NCBI GenBank assembly: GCA_044225155.1
Contig: JBGAJB010000023.1
Span: forward strand, 1 to 23,578
Source of the DNA: CAYMBL01 sp044225155
GTDB lineage: Bacteria; Planctomycetota; Phycisphaerae; UBA1845; Fen-1342
DNA: 23,578 bases
Reading direction: 5' to 3'
Each line of letters opens with the position of its first letter. The first letter of the stretch is position 1. The notes beneath the pieces are model-generated. The model worked only from the letters and a program-made list of their open reading frames with translations, did not search any database and was not told the origin of the DNA. This document shows, one piece after another, positions 7,677 through 16,367 of the stretch. A program made the translations under genes and the position numbers.

Positions 7677-8715
7677 GCTCCACCGAGCGGAGCGCGACGG
7701 TGTGTCCGGCGTCGCGCAGCGTGCGTTCCTGCCGCGCGAGTTCCAGGTCGTGTTCGACCATCATCATTACGAGCTGCGCAAAGCTGACTTTCGGACGCCA
7801 GCCGAGCTTTTCGCGCGCCTTGCGCGGATCGCCGCAGAGGTGATCGACCTCGGTCGGACGCATGTAGCGCGCGTCGCGCTCGACGAACTCGTGCCAATCC
7901 AGATCGACCTGGCGAAAAGCGGCCTCCAGGAAGTCTTTTACCGAATAGGCCTCGCCGCTCGCAACCACGAAGTCGTCCGGCTCTTTCTGCTGGAGCATCA
8001 GCCACATCGCCTCGACATAGTCGCCGGCAAAGCCCCAGTCGCGCCGCGCGTCGAGATTCCCGAGGAATAGCTTCTTCTGCAGCCCGAGTTTGATGCGACC
8101 AACCGCGCGCGTGATCTTGCGCGTGACAAATGTCTCGCCGCGGCGCGGTGATTCGTGGTTGAACAGAATGCCGTTCGAAACAAACAGGCCGTATGCCTCG
8201 CGATAATTCACGGCGAAATGATGCGACGCGACTTTTGCGACCGCGTACGGGCTGCGCGGCCGAAAGAGGGACATCTCGGATTGCGGCGGCGCGGTCGCGC
8301 CGAACATCTCGGACGATCCAGCCTGGTAAACGCGCACCTGTTTCTTGCCGGATTGCACGTAGTCGCGCACCGATTCGAGCAACCGCAGCGTGCCGGTCGC
8401 ATCCACGTCGGCCGTGTATTCGGGCTGCGAGAACGAAACCATGACGTGCGACTGCGCCCCGAGGTTGTAGATCTCGTCCGGCTCGACCGTTCCGAGCACG
8501 CGCCGCAGGCTCGTGCCGTCGGCCAGATCGCCGTAGTGCAGGAAGAGGCGCGCATTGGGATCGTGCGGATCGCGATAGAGTGCGTCGATGCGGTCCGTGT
8601 TGAAGGTGCTGGCGCGGCGGATGATGCCGTGGACCTGATAGCCCTTCGCCAACAGAAATTCCGCGAGATACGAGCCGTCCTGTCCGGTGATACCCGTAAT
8701 CAACGCTCGACGCAT
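7669..8715 (-). CDS. gmd: GDP-mannose 4,6-dehydratase
   Basis: First enzyme of GDP-L-fucose (or GDP-rhamnose/perosamine) synthesis; a cytosolic extended SDR of 348 aa, a normal length. GITGQDGSYLAE at 8-19 is the NADP(H)-binding signature of Gmd. The catalytic region shows SSE at 134-136 and YAVAK with Tyr157 and Lys161. IIRRASTFNTDRID and NHESPRRGETFVTRK are highly diagnostic. In E. coli Gmd the first catalytic position is Thr; here it is Ser, which is common. ATG 8715 is chosen because the Rossmann motif begins directly after it, although the frame stays open upstream. Its stop overlaps fcl by 8 bases (ATGGATAA). proC ends 62 bases upstream. Confidence 0.96.
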   Translation of the reverse strand: MRRALITGITGQDGSYLAEFLLAKGYQVHGIIRRASTFNTDRIDALYRDPHDPNARLFLHYGDLADGTSLRRVLGTVEPDEIYNLGAQSHVMVSFSQPEYTADVDATGTLRLLESVRDYVQSGKKQVRVYQAGSSEMFGATAPPQSEMSLFRPRSPYAVAKVASHHFAVNYREAYGLFVSNGILFNHESPRRGETFVTRKITRAVGRIKLGLQKKLFLGNLDARRDWGFAGDYVEAMWLMLQQKEPDDFVVASGEAYSVKDFLEAAFRQVDLDWHEFVERDARYMRPTEVDHLCGDPRKAREKLGWRPKVSFAQLVMMMVEHDLELARQERTLRDAGHTVALRSVEHG

Positions 8716-8777
8716 GCACTCGGCTCCCGCATGAATTCGCTCCGAGGAATGGTACCGTTCGGTGACGAGCTTGTGTT

Positions 8778-9593
8778 CTAAGCGCCCAGCTCGCGGCTGC
8801 GGCGGTCGGCGGCCAGGACGGCCTCCACAATTTCGTCGAACACGCCGTCTTTGCGCAGCGATTCGAGCGCGGCAAATGTAGTTCCGTTCGGAGATGTGAC
8901 ACGCTCGCGCAGCGTCGCAGGCGGATCGACCGTTTCGAGCATCATCCGCGCCGCCCCCAGGCACGTTTGCTTCGCCAGCCGGTCGGCATCGTCGGCCGAA
9001 AGTCCGGCGATCTTGCCCGCTTTAATCAATGCCTCGGTGAACAGGTAGAAGTACGCGGGGCCGGATCCCGATACAGCCGTTACAGCGTGCAGCAAATTCT
9101 CATCGTTGAGTACGACGGTCGCGCCGCCCGCGTCGAACAGACGCTTGGCATAGGCGACGTCCTCGGCGCGGGCATGCTTTCCGCCGCACAGCCCCGCCAT
9201 CCCCGCGCCGAGCTGCATCGGAAGATTCGGCATTGCCCGCACGATGCGCGGCGCCGGGCCGGGCAGCGCGGACTCGATCGACGCCGTGCTGACGCCAGCC
9301 ATGATCGTGATGACGAGCTGCTCGCCATCGAAAGCGGACGCACAATCCTGCAGGGCGGCACGCCACATCTGCGGCTTGGTGGCGAGTACGACGACGCGTG
9401 CGCCGCGCACGATCGCTTCGTTGCGCTCGCTGACCCGCATCCCGAGCGATTCGAAGAGCTGTCGTCGGGACGGGTTCGGGTCGGACGCGATGATCGAAGC
9501 GGCGGGTGCGATGGCGGTGCGGATCGCGCCACGCGCCATGGCCTCGGCCATGTTCCCCGCGCCGATGAATCCCAGCTCGAACGTGGGATTCAT
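8778..9593 (-). CDS. proC: Pyrroline-5-carboxylate reductase
   Basis: Last step of proline synthesis: reduces 1-pyrroline-5-carboxylate with NAD(P)H. It is 271 aa, typical for ProC. The N-terminal Rossmann motif GFIGAGNMAEAMARG (8-22), the central ATKPQ and MPNLPMQLGAG, and the C-terminal signature VSGSGPAYFY plus RERVTSPNGTT are all present. ATG 9593 overlaps the stop of the upstream aminotransferase by 4 bases (ATGA), a coupled arrangement, and GAGG lies upstream. Why a proline gene heads a GDP-fucose cluster is unclear; it may simply be housekeeping co-transcription. Confidence 0.96.
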   Translation of the reverse strand: MNPTFELGFIGAGNMAEAMARGAIRTAIAPAASIIASDPNPSRRQLFESLGMRVSERNEAIVRGARVVVLATKPQMWRAALQDCASAFDGEQLVITIMAGVSTASIESALPGPAPRIVRAMPNLPMQLGAGMAGLCGGKHARAEDVAYAKRLFDAGGATVVLNDENLLHAVTAVSGSGPAYFYLFTEALIKAGKIAGLSADDADRLAKQTCLGAARMMLETVDPPATLRERVTSPNGTTFAALESLRKDGVFDEIVEAVLAADRRSRELGA

Positions 9594-10792
9594 CGCCGTG
9601 CGCCTCGCGCGGCGCGCTCGAAGGCCACCTTGAAGCCGGGCAGGCCACGTTCGATCGTCGTGGGATGCACGCAGTAACTGATGCGGATGTGCCCGGGTGC
9701 GCCGAAGCCTGCGCCAGGAACCGCAAGCACGCGCTCCTCGAGAAGCATGTCCACGAACGCGCGATCATCGGCGATCGGCGTGCGCGGAAAGGCGTACAAC
9801 GCGCCGGCTGGCGTGGTCAGTTCGTAACCGATCGTCCGCAGTGCGTCACAGAGCAGGTCGCGATTGCGCCGATAGAAGCTGATGTCGCAGCACGCCGAAG
9901 CGCAGCGTGCGATGACGCGCTGCATGAACGCCGGGCAGTTTACGAAACCCAGCGTGCGATTGAGCGTTGTCAGCACGGGCAGCAATTCGTCGCGGGCCGG
10001 CGTCTGCGGTGGCACCGCGATGTAGCCCGCGCGTTCGCCCGCGATGCTCAGGTCCTTGGCGTAACTGCTGCAAACGATCGTTCGCGGATACTTGCCGACC
10101 GGCGTCGGACACCAGTCGCGATCAAAAAGGATGCGGCGATAGGGATCGTCGGCGATCAGATAGACGGGTTGGCCGCGCGACTCGACGTCGCGCAGCACGC
10201 GGGCGATGGCGCTCAGAACCTCGTCGCCGTAAACCGCGCCGCTGGGATTGCCGGGTGAATTGATCAGCACGGCCCGCGTTTTCGGAGTGATGGCGGCTTG
10301 GAGCGCCGCCAGATCCGGCTGGAAATCCGGCTTCGACCCCACGACGACGAACCGCCCGCCGGCGTGCTCGACGTAGAAGCGATACTCGGGAAAAAACGGG
10401 GCGAAGACGATCACTTCGTCGCCGGGATCGCAGATCGCACGCAAGAGCACGTTCAACGCCCCGGCCGCTCCGCTCGTCATCACGATGTCGGCGGCCGTAA
10501 ACGGCGCGCGATATTCCGCGCTGAGAAACGCGGCGACGGCCGCGCGCGTCTCATCGAAGCCGGCGTTGGGCATGTAGCGGTGGCGGCCGGGTTCGTATTC
10601 GGCGGCGACGGTCTTTACGGCGTCGAAGAACTCGCGCGGGGGTGTCGCGTTCGGATTTCCGAGTGAAAAGTCGAAGACATTCTCAGCGCCATGCTCAGCC
10701 ATCAGTCGGCGGCCTTTTTCAAACATCTCGCGGATGAATGAGCCGGCCTTGGCGTCGGCGGCGGATTTTTCGGCAACGGCGCGTCGAGCCAT
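9590..10792 (-). CDS. PLP-dependent aminotransferase, class I/II
   Basis: 400-aa fold-type I aminotransferase. Visible cofactor residues are Asn182 in NSPGNPSG, Asp215/Asp216 and Tyr218 in ADDPYRR, the Schiff-base Lys246 in SSYAKDLS, and Arg254 in GERAGY. The C-terminal HIRISYC carries the substrate-carboxylate Arg. The N-terminal DFSLGNPNATPP is distinctive of a subgroup usually labelled only 'pyridoxal phosphate-dependent aminotransferase'. The amino donor cannot be read from sequence. Being translationally coupled to proC (4-base overlap) hints at glutamate/proline or ornithine-linked metabolism, but that is inference. ATG 10792 is chosen for its AAGGGAG ribosome-binding site; the open upstream extension looks non-coding. 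It is the first gene of the operon. Confidence 0.9.
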   Translation of the reverse strand: MARRAVAEKSAADAKAGSFIREMFEKGRRLMAEHGAENVFDFSLGNPNATPPREFFDAVKTVAAEYEPGRHRYMPNAGFDETRAAVAAFLSAEYRAPFTAADIVMTSGAAGALNVLLRAICDPGDEVIVFAPFFPEYRFYVEHAGGRFVVVGSKPDFQPDLAALQAAITPKTRAVLINSPGNPSGAVYGDEVLSAIARVLRDVESRGQPVYLIADDPYRRILFDRDWCPTPVGKYPRTIVCSSYAKDLSIAGERAGYIAVPPQTPARDELLPVLTTLNRTLGFVNCPAFMQRVIARCASACCDISFYRRNRDLLCDALRTIGYELTTPAGALYAFPRTPIADDRAFVDMLLEERVLAVPGAGFGAPGHIRISYCVHPTTIERGLPGFKVAFERAARGARR

Positions 10793-10896
10793 ACTGCTCC
10801 CTTCGCTTGAGTGCGCATTCTGCGGGGGAGACGCCGATGGCGGAAGTGACGATCGGGTAGGGTCAGCGATCGCTTGGCAGCGTTGAGAGCGCTGGG

Positions 10897-10928
10897 ACCG
10901 GTCTCCGACGTCTCCGACCGGTTTTTTT
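10897..10928 (+). terminator. Rightward terminator-like hairpin between two leftward genes
   Basis: ACCGGTC (10897-10903) pairs with GACCGGT (10916-10922) around a 12-base loop, followed by seven T at 10922-10928. It has the form of a + strand intrinsic terminator, yet both neighbours are on the - strand. In the - direction the stem is followed by CCCAGC, not T. The sequence also contains the direct repeat TCTCCGAC twice. Confidence 0.5.
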
Positions 10929-10964
10929 CCTCGAAGCCGCGCGCCCCTTATGAAAACAGACCGG

Positions 10965-11933
10965 CTATTTGCCTGCGGGCGCAGCCTCAAAGATCTGTTT
11001 CACCGGCTTGCCCTCGGTCCCCTTGGGCAGCTCCGCCCCGATCCAGTCGCAGGCCGTCGCAAACGTGTCCTCGGTCTTTACGGTCAGACTCGCGTGCTGC
11101 GTCAGGTCGTAGTTCGCTCGCACGCCCGGGCCGGCCGCGATCCACGGAATATTCCGGCTGCGAACGTCGTCCGCGCCGTGCGTGAGGCCCGCGCCGCCAT
11201 GATCGGCGCTGATGATCACGAGCGTGGAATCGAGCGTGCCCTCATGCTTGAGCGCGCTCAGCAGCGCACCGATATCCTGGTCGGCGCGCCCGACCGCTTC
11301 GACCTGTTCGCGGCTGCCCCAGCCTTTTGAGTGCCCGACGATGTCGACCTCGGGGAAATGAACAAAAAACACGTCAGGCTTCTGCTGGGCGATCTTGACC
11401 GCTTCCTGCAACACGCGGTCGTCGTACACCTCCTCTTCTTGCGGAAGATAGATGTAGTCAATCGCCCCGGGTTTGGCGAACACGCCGAACTTACTCTTGC
11501 CGGCGGCCATCGCGGTGGTGCGGCCGGCCTTTTTCGCGACCTCGAACAGCGTCGGTCGCGACGGATAGACCGGCTTGGCCAGCGGAACGTCGTGATTCCA
11601 CTCGATCTGGTGCACTTGCGGACGCACGCCGGTCATCATGCTGACGTGCGACGGAAGCGTGACGGAGACAGCCGTGGTCTGCGCCCAGAACGTGAACGAT
11701 CCGCGCTCCATCAGTTTCCGCACGTTCGGCGCATCGGCCCGCAACAGTACATCCGGCCGCAGACCGTCGACGCTGATAACGAGCTCGCGATGATGATTCG
11801 CATCGTCGGCCGGCGGCGCGTTATGAGCGGAGGGCGCCTTGTCCTCGGAAGCGCCGTCTTCCTGACGCGGTGCAATGGCGCCGGCGACCAAGGCGAAAAG
11901 AATCAAGTACGAAAGTGAAAGCGCGGCGCGCAT
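10965..11933 (-). CDS. Secreted type I phosphodiesterase/nucleotide pyrophosphatase-like hydrolase
   Basis: 322-aa member of the alkaline phosphatase superfamily, NPP-like. A hydrophobic N-terminus (ALSLSYLILFALVAGAIA) indicates export or anchoring, followed by an acidic/Ala-Pro linker. The two-metal site is recognisable: Asp56 (SVDGLRPD), nucleophile Thr92 (SVTLPSH), Asp197 and His201 (DIVGH), Asp244 and His245 (SADHGG), and probably His252. This is the D/T/D-H/D-H/H order of nucleotide pyrophosphatases. Likely substrates are phosphodiesters or phosphomonoesters outside the cytoplasm; the exact one is unknown. ATG 11933 is preceded by GGGAGGG. The double zinc-ribbon gene ends 87 bases upstream, so the two may be co-transcribed. 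Confidence 0.88.
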   Translation of the reverse strand: MRAALSLSYLILFALVAGAIAPRQEDGASEDKAPSAHNAPPADDANHHRELVISVDGLRPDVLLRADAPNVRKLMERGSFTFWAQTTAVSVTLPSHVSMMTGVRPQVHQIEWNHDVPLAKPVYPSRPTLFEVAKKAGRTTAMAAGKSKFGVFAKPGAIDYIYLPQEEEVYDDRVLQEAVKIAQQKPDVFFVHFPEVDIVGHSKGWGSREQVEAVGRADQDIGALLSALKHEGTLDSTLVIISADHGGAGLTHGADDVRSRNIPWIAAGPGVRANYDLTQHASLTVKTEDTFATACDWIGAELPKGTEGKPVKQIFEAAPAGK

Positions 11934-12020
11934 GCAGCCCTCCCGATGCGGAAATCCCGCGGGTGAAGGAGGGGATAATAGCGATGCGTTGTAAAGAAAG
12001 CGCACAGACCGCCCGCCGGC

Positions 12021-13142
12021 TCAGCGCTGCGAAATCGTCGCGAAATACCAGATCAGCAGGGCCAGCGCGATCGCGCTGACCAGCACGGTGAGGGTAATCT
12101 TGATCCAGCTCCACGGCCGCTCGCCCTGCACTTCTCCCGTGCGTGCATTCACCAGGAAGCGATAGGTCTTGTCGCGAAAGCGATAGGCGCTGATCCAGAC
12201 TGGCAGCAGGAGGTGCTTGAACGTAATCCGGTCGTACTGGGATTTCGTGCTTGAGACCTGCTGATGGTCGCCGCCGATATCCGCGCAGATCGTGTGGTGG
12301 ATGGTCGGCTGCATGCGGACCTTCGCGCGCTCGAAACCGTCCTCCAGTCCGATCTGGTAGCGCTCGGCCTGAAAGCCGCTCAGATATTCTTCGGCGTAGG
12401 CCGTGAGGGCCGCGAGGTCCCACGGTTCTAGTTCTTCGGTGTAGCGCTGCGGCAGCGACTGGCTCGCGAGCACGAGCACGTCGTCAAAGCTGTTGAACAC
12501 CGTGCCGGAGACGGGCGTCCAGCGGGTGCGCGTTTCAGTGCGGGTCGTGGTTTGGCCGTTGCTGTCCGTGGTGGTGTACGTCTCGGTGTAATTGTCGCCG
12601 CGCATTCCCGTGTACCAAGTCGTCGCGAAGCAGTCGTACGTCCAGTAAGGCACGTACATTCCGGCGATGCTTGTGCTCTGCCGCGCGAAACGCCGCAGCT
12701 TGGTCGGGGCGAACCAGCGCCCGTTGATCCACTTCTGGAAAAGCTCCTCGGCCTGCGCGCGTCCAACTTTGAACGGCAGCAGCGAGCGCGGCGGAATTAG
12801 CGCGGTGCGCACACCGGCGTCCACCATTTCCGCGCCGCAGAACGGGCAGCACATCGCCGTCAGCGTCGGGGGGCGATCCACCTCGGCGGCGCAGGCCGTG
12901 CATTTGATCGTCGGCGTGGTGGGGACCTCGGCCGCACGCGCCAAGGCGGCGAGCTGGGCGCGAAAATCTTCCTCGCGAATCTGCTCGGCCGACTGGGGAA
13001 TGTTGTTCTCGAAACCGCAGTATTGGCAGAGCAGCACGGCCGTGCCGGGCTGATAAGTCAGCTTGGCGCCGCATTGGCCGCAGGGAAAGCGGCGTGCGGC
13101 GGCGGGTGTGTTTACAGGGTTTGCGGCGGAGGTCTCGCTCAT
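12021..13142 (-). CDS. Double zinc-ribbon membrane protein, function unknown
   Basis: 373 aa. Two N-terminal ribbons: Cys21/24 with Cys39/42 (CGQCG...CQYCG), and Cys81/84 with Cys98 or 99/102 (CTAC...CPFCG). The middle part contains LPFKVGRAQAEELFQKW and AGMYVPYWTYD, then a Thr-rich YTETYTTTDSNGQTTTRTET stretch. A single membrane helix lies at about 346-366 near the C-terminus. Proteins of this layout are often mislabelled as primosomal protein N' / helicase because of the ribbons; no helicase motif is present here. The architecture suggests a cytoplasmic ribbon domain tethered by a C-terminal anchor. No strong ribosome-binding site is visible before ATG 13142. Divergent from gspF across about 220 bases in which I saw no clear promoter. 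Confidence 0.8.
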   Translation of the reverse strand: MSETSAANPVNTPAAARRFPCGQCGAKLTYQPGTAVLLCQYCGFENNIPQSAEQIREEDFRAQLAALARAAEVPTTPTIKCTACAAEVDRPPTLTAMCCPFCGAEMVDAGVRTALIPPRSLLPFKVGRAQAEELFQKWINGRWFAPTKLRRFARQSTSIAGMYVPYWTYDCFATTWYTGMRGDNYTETYTTTDSNGQTTTRTETRTRWTPVSGTVFNSFDDVLVLASQSLPQRYTEELEPWDLAALTAYAEEYLSGFQAERYQIGLEDGFERAKVRMQPTIHHTICADIGGDHQQVSSTKSQYDRITFKHLLLPVWISAYRFRDKTYRFLVNARTGEVQGERPWSWIKITLTVLVSAIALALLIWYFATISQR

Positions 13143-13363
13143 GTTGGTGAATATCGAACGTCAGACATTTGCGCCTGTCAATTCCGCCGGGATCGCGGCC
13201 CGACTACGATAGAAATCCGGGCCGGCGATCGGTGGCAGCCTTTGCCCGACCAAAAGGCGCGCATCCGCATCCGTCGGTTGATCAAAGGGTATTAGATCGC
13301 GGCGAACGGCCGATGGCGGAGAACGTGTCTCCCGGCGTCAGTCGCCGGCGCGGGTGAATCGGA

Positions 13364-14565
13364 ATGCCGACTTTCGTCTACAAGGCCCGCAGTCTCTCCG
13401 GCCAGCCGGTCAGCGGCACGCTCGTGGCCGATACGTCCATGGCCGCGGCGCGCATGCTCGACGAGCGAAAGCTCATGCCGGTCGAGGTCAACGAGCTGAA
13501 AGAGGCCAATTCGGTCTTTACGGGCCGGACGCGCAAGATCAGCCAGTCCAAAGTCGGCGTCATCTACGAACAGCTGGCCGATCTGCTGCGCGCCGGCGTG
13601 CCCGTGCTGCGCGCCTTGGCCGTGCTCAGCAAGCAGGCCAGCAGCGGCCCGCTCATGCGTGTGTTGCGCGAGGTGCACGACAGCGTGGCCGGCGGCGACA
13701 CGCTGGCCGACGCGCTGGACAAGCATCCGCACGCGTTCATGCCGCTGCACGTTTCGATGATTCGCGCCGGAGAGAAAGGCGGCTTTCTCGAAGACGTGCT
13801 GACGCGCCTTTCGGAATTCGTCGCGCGGCAGGATGCGCTGCGCAACAAGTTCATCGGCTCGATGATCTATCCGTGTGTGCTGCTGCTGGCCGGCATCATC
13901 GCCGTGACGGCCCTGATGCTGATCGTGGTGCCGCGCATCCGCGACCTGCTCGAATCGCAACAGCTACCTTGGAACACGCGCCTGATTTTCTGGATCAGCG
14001 ATTCTCTACGCAGCACTACATCGCCGTGTTCGGCACCGTCGTCGTGGTCATCGTGGCCGTGGCCGCGTTCTTCCAAAGCGCGACCGGCAAGCGTTTGATG
14101 TCGACGATTCAGATCCGCGCGTGGGGCGTCGGCAAGATTTACACGATGGTCGCGCTCTGCCGCTTCTGCCGCATCTTCGGCACGCTGCTCGCCAACGGTA
14201 TTCCGATTCTCACCGCACTGCGGATCGCGAAGGACTCGACCGGTAACGAGATTCTCAGCGAGGCGATCGAAAAGGCCGCCGAGTCCGTTTCCACCGGCGA
14301 ACCGCTGGCGGTCCCCCTCGCGCAGAGCAAGCTCTTCCCCCCCGCGATGATCGACATGATCTCGGTGGCCGAGGAGAGCAACACGCTCGAAAAGGTGCTG
14401 GTGGAAATCGCCAACACGCAGGAAGAGCGGACCGCTCGACAGATCGACCTCTTCGTGCGCCTGCTGGAGCCGCTGATGCTGATGGTCATGGGCATGATGG
14501 TCATGTTCATCGCTCTGGCGCTGCTGCTGCCGATCCTGAAACTGTCGGCGGGTGGATTGAAGTAG
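13364..14565 (+). pseudogene. gspF: Type II secretion/type IV pilus inner-membrane protein GspF/PilC, one frameshift
   Basis: Inner-membrane platform protein of the T2SS/T4P family. The N-terminus MPTFVYKARSLSGQPVSG is classic, followed by two T2SSF domains: first LADLLRAGVPVLRAL to a membrane helix (VLLLAGIIAVTALMLIVV), second FCRIFGTLLANGIPILTAL to a final helix (MLMVMGMMVMFIALALLLPI). The reading frame breaks once near 14000-14004 (GATTCTCTACG). The product runs ...FWISD in the first frame and FSTQHYIAVFG in the next; restoring one T would join them into a normal protein of about 400 aa. A slippery heptamer is absent, so programmed frameshifting is unlikely. No gspE, gspG or pilus genes lie nearby, so it is an orphan copy. 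ATG 13364 gives the family's normal start. Confidence 0.85.
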
Positions 14566-14599
14566 CCGGCCAGCGATTTCCTCGGGGTATCGATCTGCG

Positions 14600-15093
14600 A
14601 TGGCAGTGGCGGTGACGCTCATTTCCGGTGACCTGCTCGATCAGTCGGTCGATGTGATCGTAAACGCGTGGAATCGCAACGTGATCCCCTGGTGGCTGCT
14701 GGTGCCGCAGGGCGTTTCGGGGGCGATTCGCCGCCGCGCCGGGGTCGAGCCCTTTCGCGAACTGGCGCGTCACGGGCCGCTCGCTCTTGGGGCGGCGGTG
14801 CTGACGGGCGCCGGACGATTGCCCTATCGCTGGATCATTCATGTCGCCGGCATCAATCTGCTTTGGGTTTCCAGCCAAGCCTCGATCCGCGGTTCTGTGC
14901 GATCGGCCATGGAACTCGTCGAGCGACACGGCTTCGAATCGATCGCCTTTCGCTCATCGGTGCGGGGACGGGCAGAACGCCGTGAACTCGTGCGCGAACT
15001 GATGTGACGAGTTTTCACGACTTTCATCTACGGCACGCGTCATACTCGTGCGGTATTGTGCGAACGAGCGCGGCGCTTCGCCCGGTCGCGAAT
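14600..15093 (+). pseudogene. Macro-domain (ADP-ribose-binding) protein, frameshifted near its end
   Basis: The first ~115 residues form a macro domain: TLISGDLLDQSVDVIVNAWN (beta strand and binding loop 1), QGVSGAIRRRAG, then GAAVLTGAGRLPYRWIIHVAGI. Macro domains bind or hydrolyse ADP-ribose derivatives. The loops are the NAWN/QGVSGAI variant rather than the usual NAAN/GGVAGAI. From about 14950 the frame slips: LIGAGTG appears in a second frame (14952-14972), RRELVRELM returns in the first (14980-15006), and DEFSRLSSTARVILVRY continues in a third to a stop near 15093. Joined, these give a normal macro C-terminus. It starts 34 bases after gspF and could be co-transcribed. The end coordinate assumes the frameshift repairs. 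Confidence 0.75.
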
Positions 15094-15115
15094 GACGCGT
15101 TCGGGGCGAGTCGTC

Positions 15116-15498
15116 ATGTGGGCCATCCCACTGCTTGGATTTTGCATCGCCGCGATACTCGGCGCCGGCGTGCGTCGTTGGCAGCGCTTTTCAGCTTTTC
15201 GCTGCCCTGTCTGATGCCGCTGGCCATCTTCGTCTTGCCCGGGACGGCGCTCAGGGTGGTCATTCCCGTTTCCGGCACCCTTGAATGGATGATTTTCCTC
15301 AACGCAATCGGCTGGGGCCTGCCAACCGGCGCGATCCTGCTGGTCCGGGAGCACTTTCGGGCCCGCAAGGAAGTCATGCGGCGAAAGCATCGCTGTCACG
15401 GCTGCGGTTATGACCTGGCGCTCCTCACGTCCGCTCGCTGTCCGGAGTGCGGAGAGGTGATTCGTCCGCCGGAACCGACGAAGGGTCGAATTCCCTGA
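15116..15498 (+). pseudogene. Small membrane protein with C-terminal zinc ribbon, one frameshift
   Basis: Starting at ATG 15116 the frame reads MWAIPLLGFCIAAILGAG, a membrane helix. It shifts near 15175-15185 into the frame giving LAALFSFSLPCLMPLAIF (second helix), a third hydrophobic segment about EWMIFLNAIGWGLPTGAILL, a basic stretch, and a ribbon CHGCGYDL...CPECGEVI near the end. One base appears to be missing. The repaired protein would be about 127 aa. The CGYDL...RCPECG ribbon is a recurring accessory domain in planctomycete small membrane proteins. Function unknown. Its 3' end overlaps the convergent gene below by about 74 bases. Confidence 0.6.
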
Positions 15499-16345
15499 AT
15501 TCTTCGAATTCTGGCGATGATTCGTCGACGTTGCCGCTTTGGATCAGCTCGATTCTGCGGCGCGCCTTCCTCCGACGGGCATGGAGACTTGCTGGAAGAA
15601 GATCGCTCTGAAGGTCGCAAACGCCACAACCAAGAGAGCGACGATGAAGACCGCGCATGGGCAACCAGCCAACAAGACCGAGAAGCGCCGCCGCAAACCA
15701 AAGCAGACAGACGACGACGGCGGCGACGATCACCTGCCGCAAGATTCTCTGCGCGGTGCGTGCCGTTTCAAAGACTCCGAGCCGCTCAGCGAGCGCCTGG
15801 TAGAAGTGCGCCATCAACCCAACGTAGACGACCAGGGTTGCGCCGCCGAACACTACGATCCACTCAGAGTATTGCGCAGGCCACGAGATTCGAGCCAGGA
15901 TGGCGACCGTCGGCAGTACCAGAGTAGCGGTGCGCGCCGCTAGCCTGGCACGTTCGAACGACCTTGCTTGGCACCCTGGATAAGCGGCCGTCGCGAACCA
16001 GCTCGATAAAAGCCAGAGCGCCGCCGAGATCAGAATCGCTGCCTGAATGGGAATTCCGTCGCCGACGAGCCTAGTGCCGACGCAGCCCAGGAATGAACCG
16101 ACCGTGGATCATCATGGTTGAACCCAGCGCATACCGCTGGCCCACCGAAGTTTCTCGATCGGCGCAAATCCAGTTGCGGAAGAGATGCCCCGGTCAGCGC
16201 CGCAATGGCCGGCGTACCGCATTCCGGGCAACGTGCAGTGTACGAAAGCCCGCGCACGTTGTAGCCGCAGCGCGGACACGCGCAGTCCGGATGACTTGTT
16301 CGACAAGCTCGGATCGGCCTTGCGGCGGCTCCGAGCGGCGCTCAT
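15425..16345 (-). pseudogene. Zinc-ribbon multi-pass membrane protein, many frameshifts
   Basis: Reading the - strand and following similarity from frame to frame gives a ribbon (CPRCGYNVRGL...CPECG, near 16290-16200), then RWASGM, ALGSTMMIHGRFIPG and CVGTRLVGDGIP in successive frames. Several hydrophobic helices follow (AAILISAALWLLSSWF, LVLPTVAILARI, VVVYVGLMAHFYQAL in the 15.7-16.0 kb part, then VIVAAVVVCLLWFAAALLGL), then AVFIVALLVVAFATF in yet another frame. The hydrophilic tail ends at 15425. At least five indels are needed. ATG 16345, 22 bases after the redoxin stop, is the probable start. The span (921 bases) is a multiple of three, so indels may largely cancel. No named family recognised. 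Confidence 0.5.
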
Positions 16346-16367
16346 TGGAACCGAGGGGGCGGGTTCG

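Noticed and set aside
7550..8964. Long open frames overlapping gmd in other frames, and the upstream extension of gmd
   Set aside because: Shadows of a GC-rich gene; the real product starts at the Rossmann motif after ATG 8715.
11821..12423. 200-codon - strand frame spanning the phosphodiesterase/zinc-ribbon junction
   Set aside because: It overlaps two well-supported genes in another frame and has shadow-type Arg/Ala-rich composition.
13980..14010. Programmed -1 frameshift in gspF
   Set aside because: No slippery X XXY YYZ heptamer in the right phase and no downstream pseudoknot seen; many similar breaks follow in neighbouring genes.
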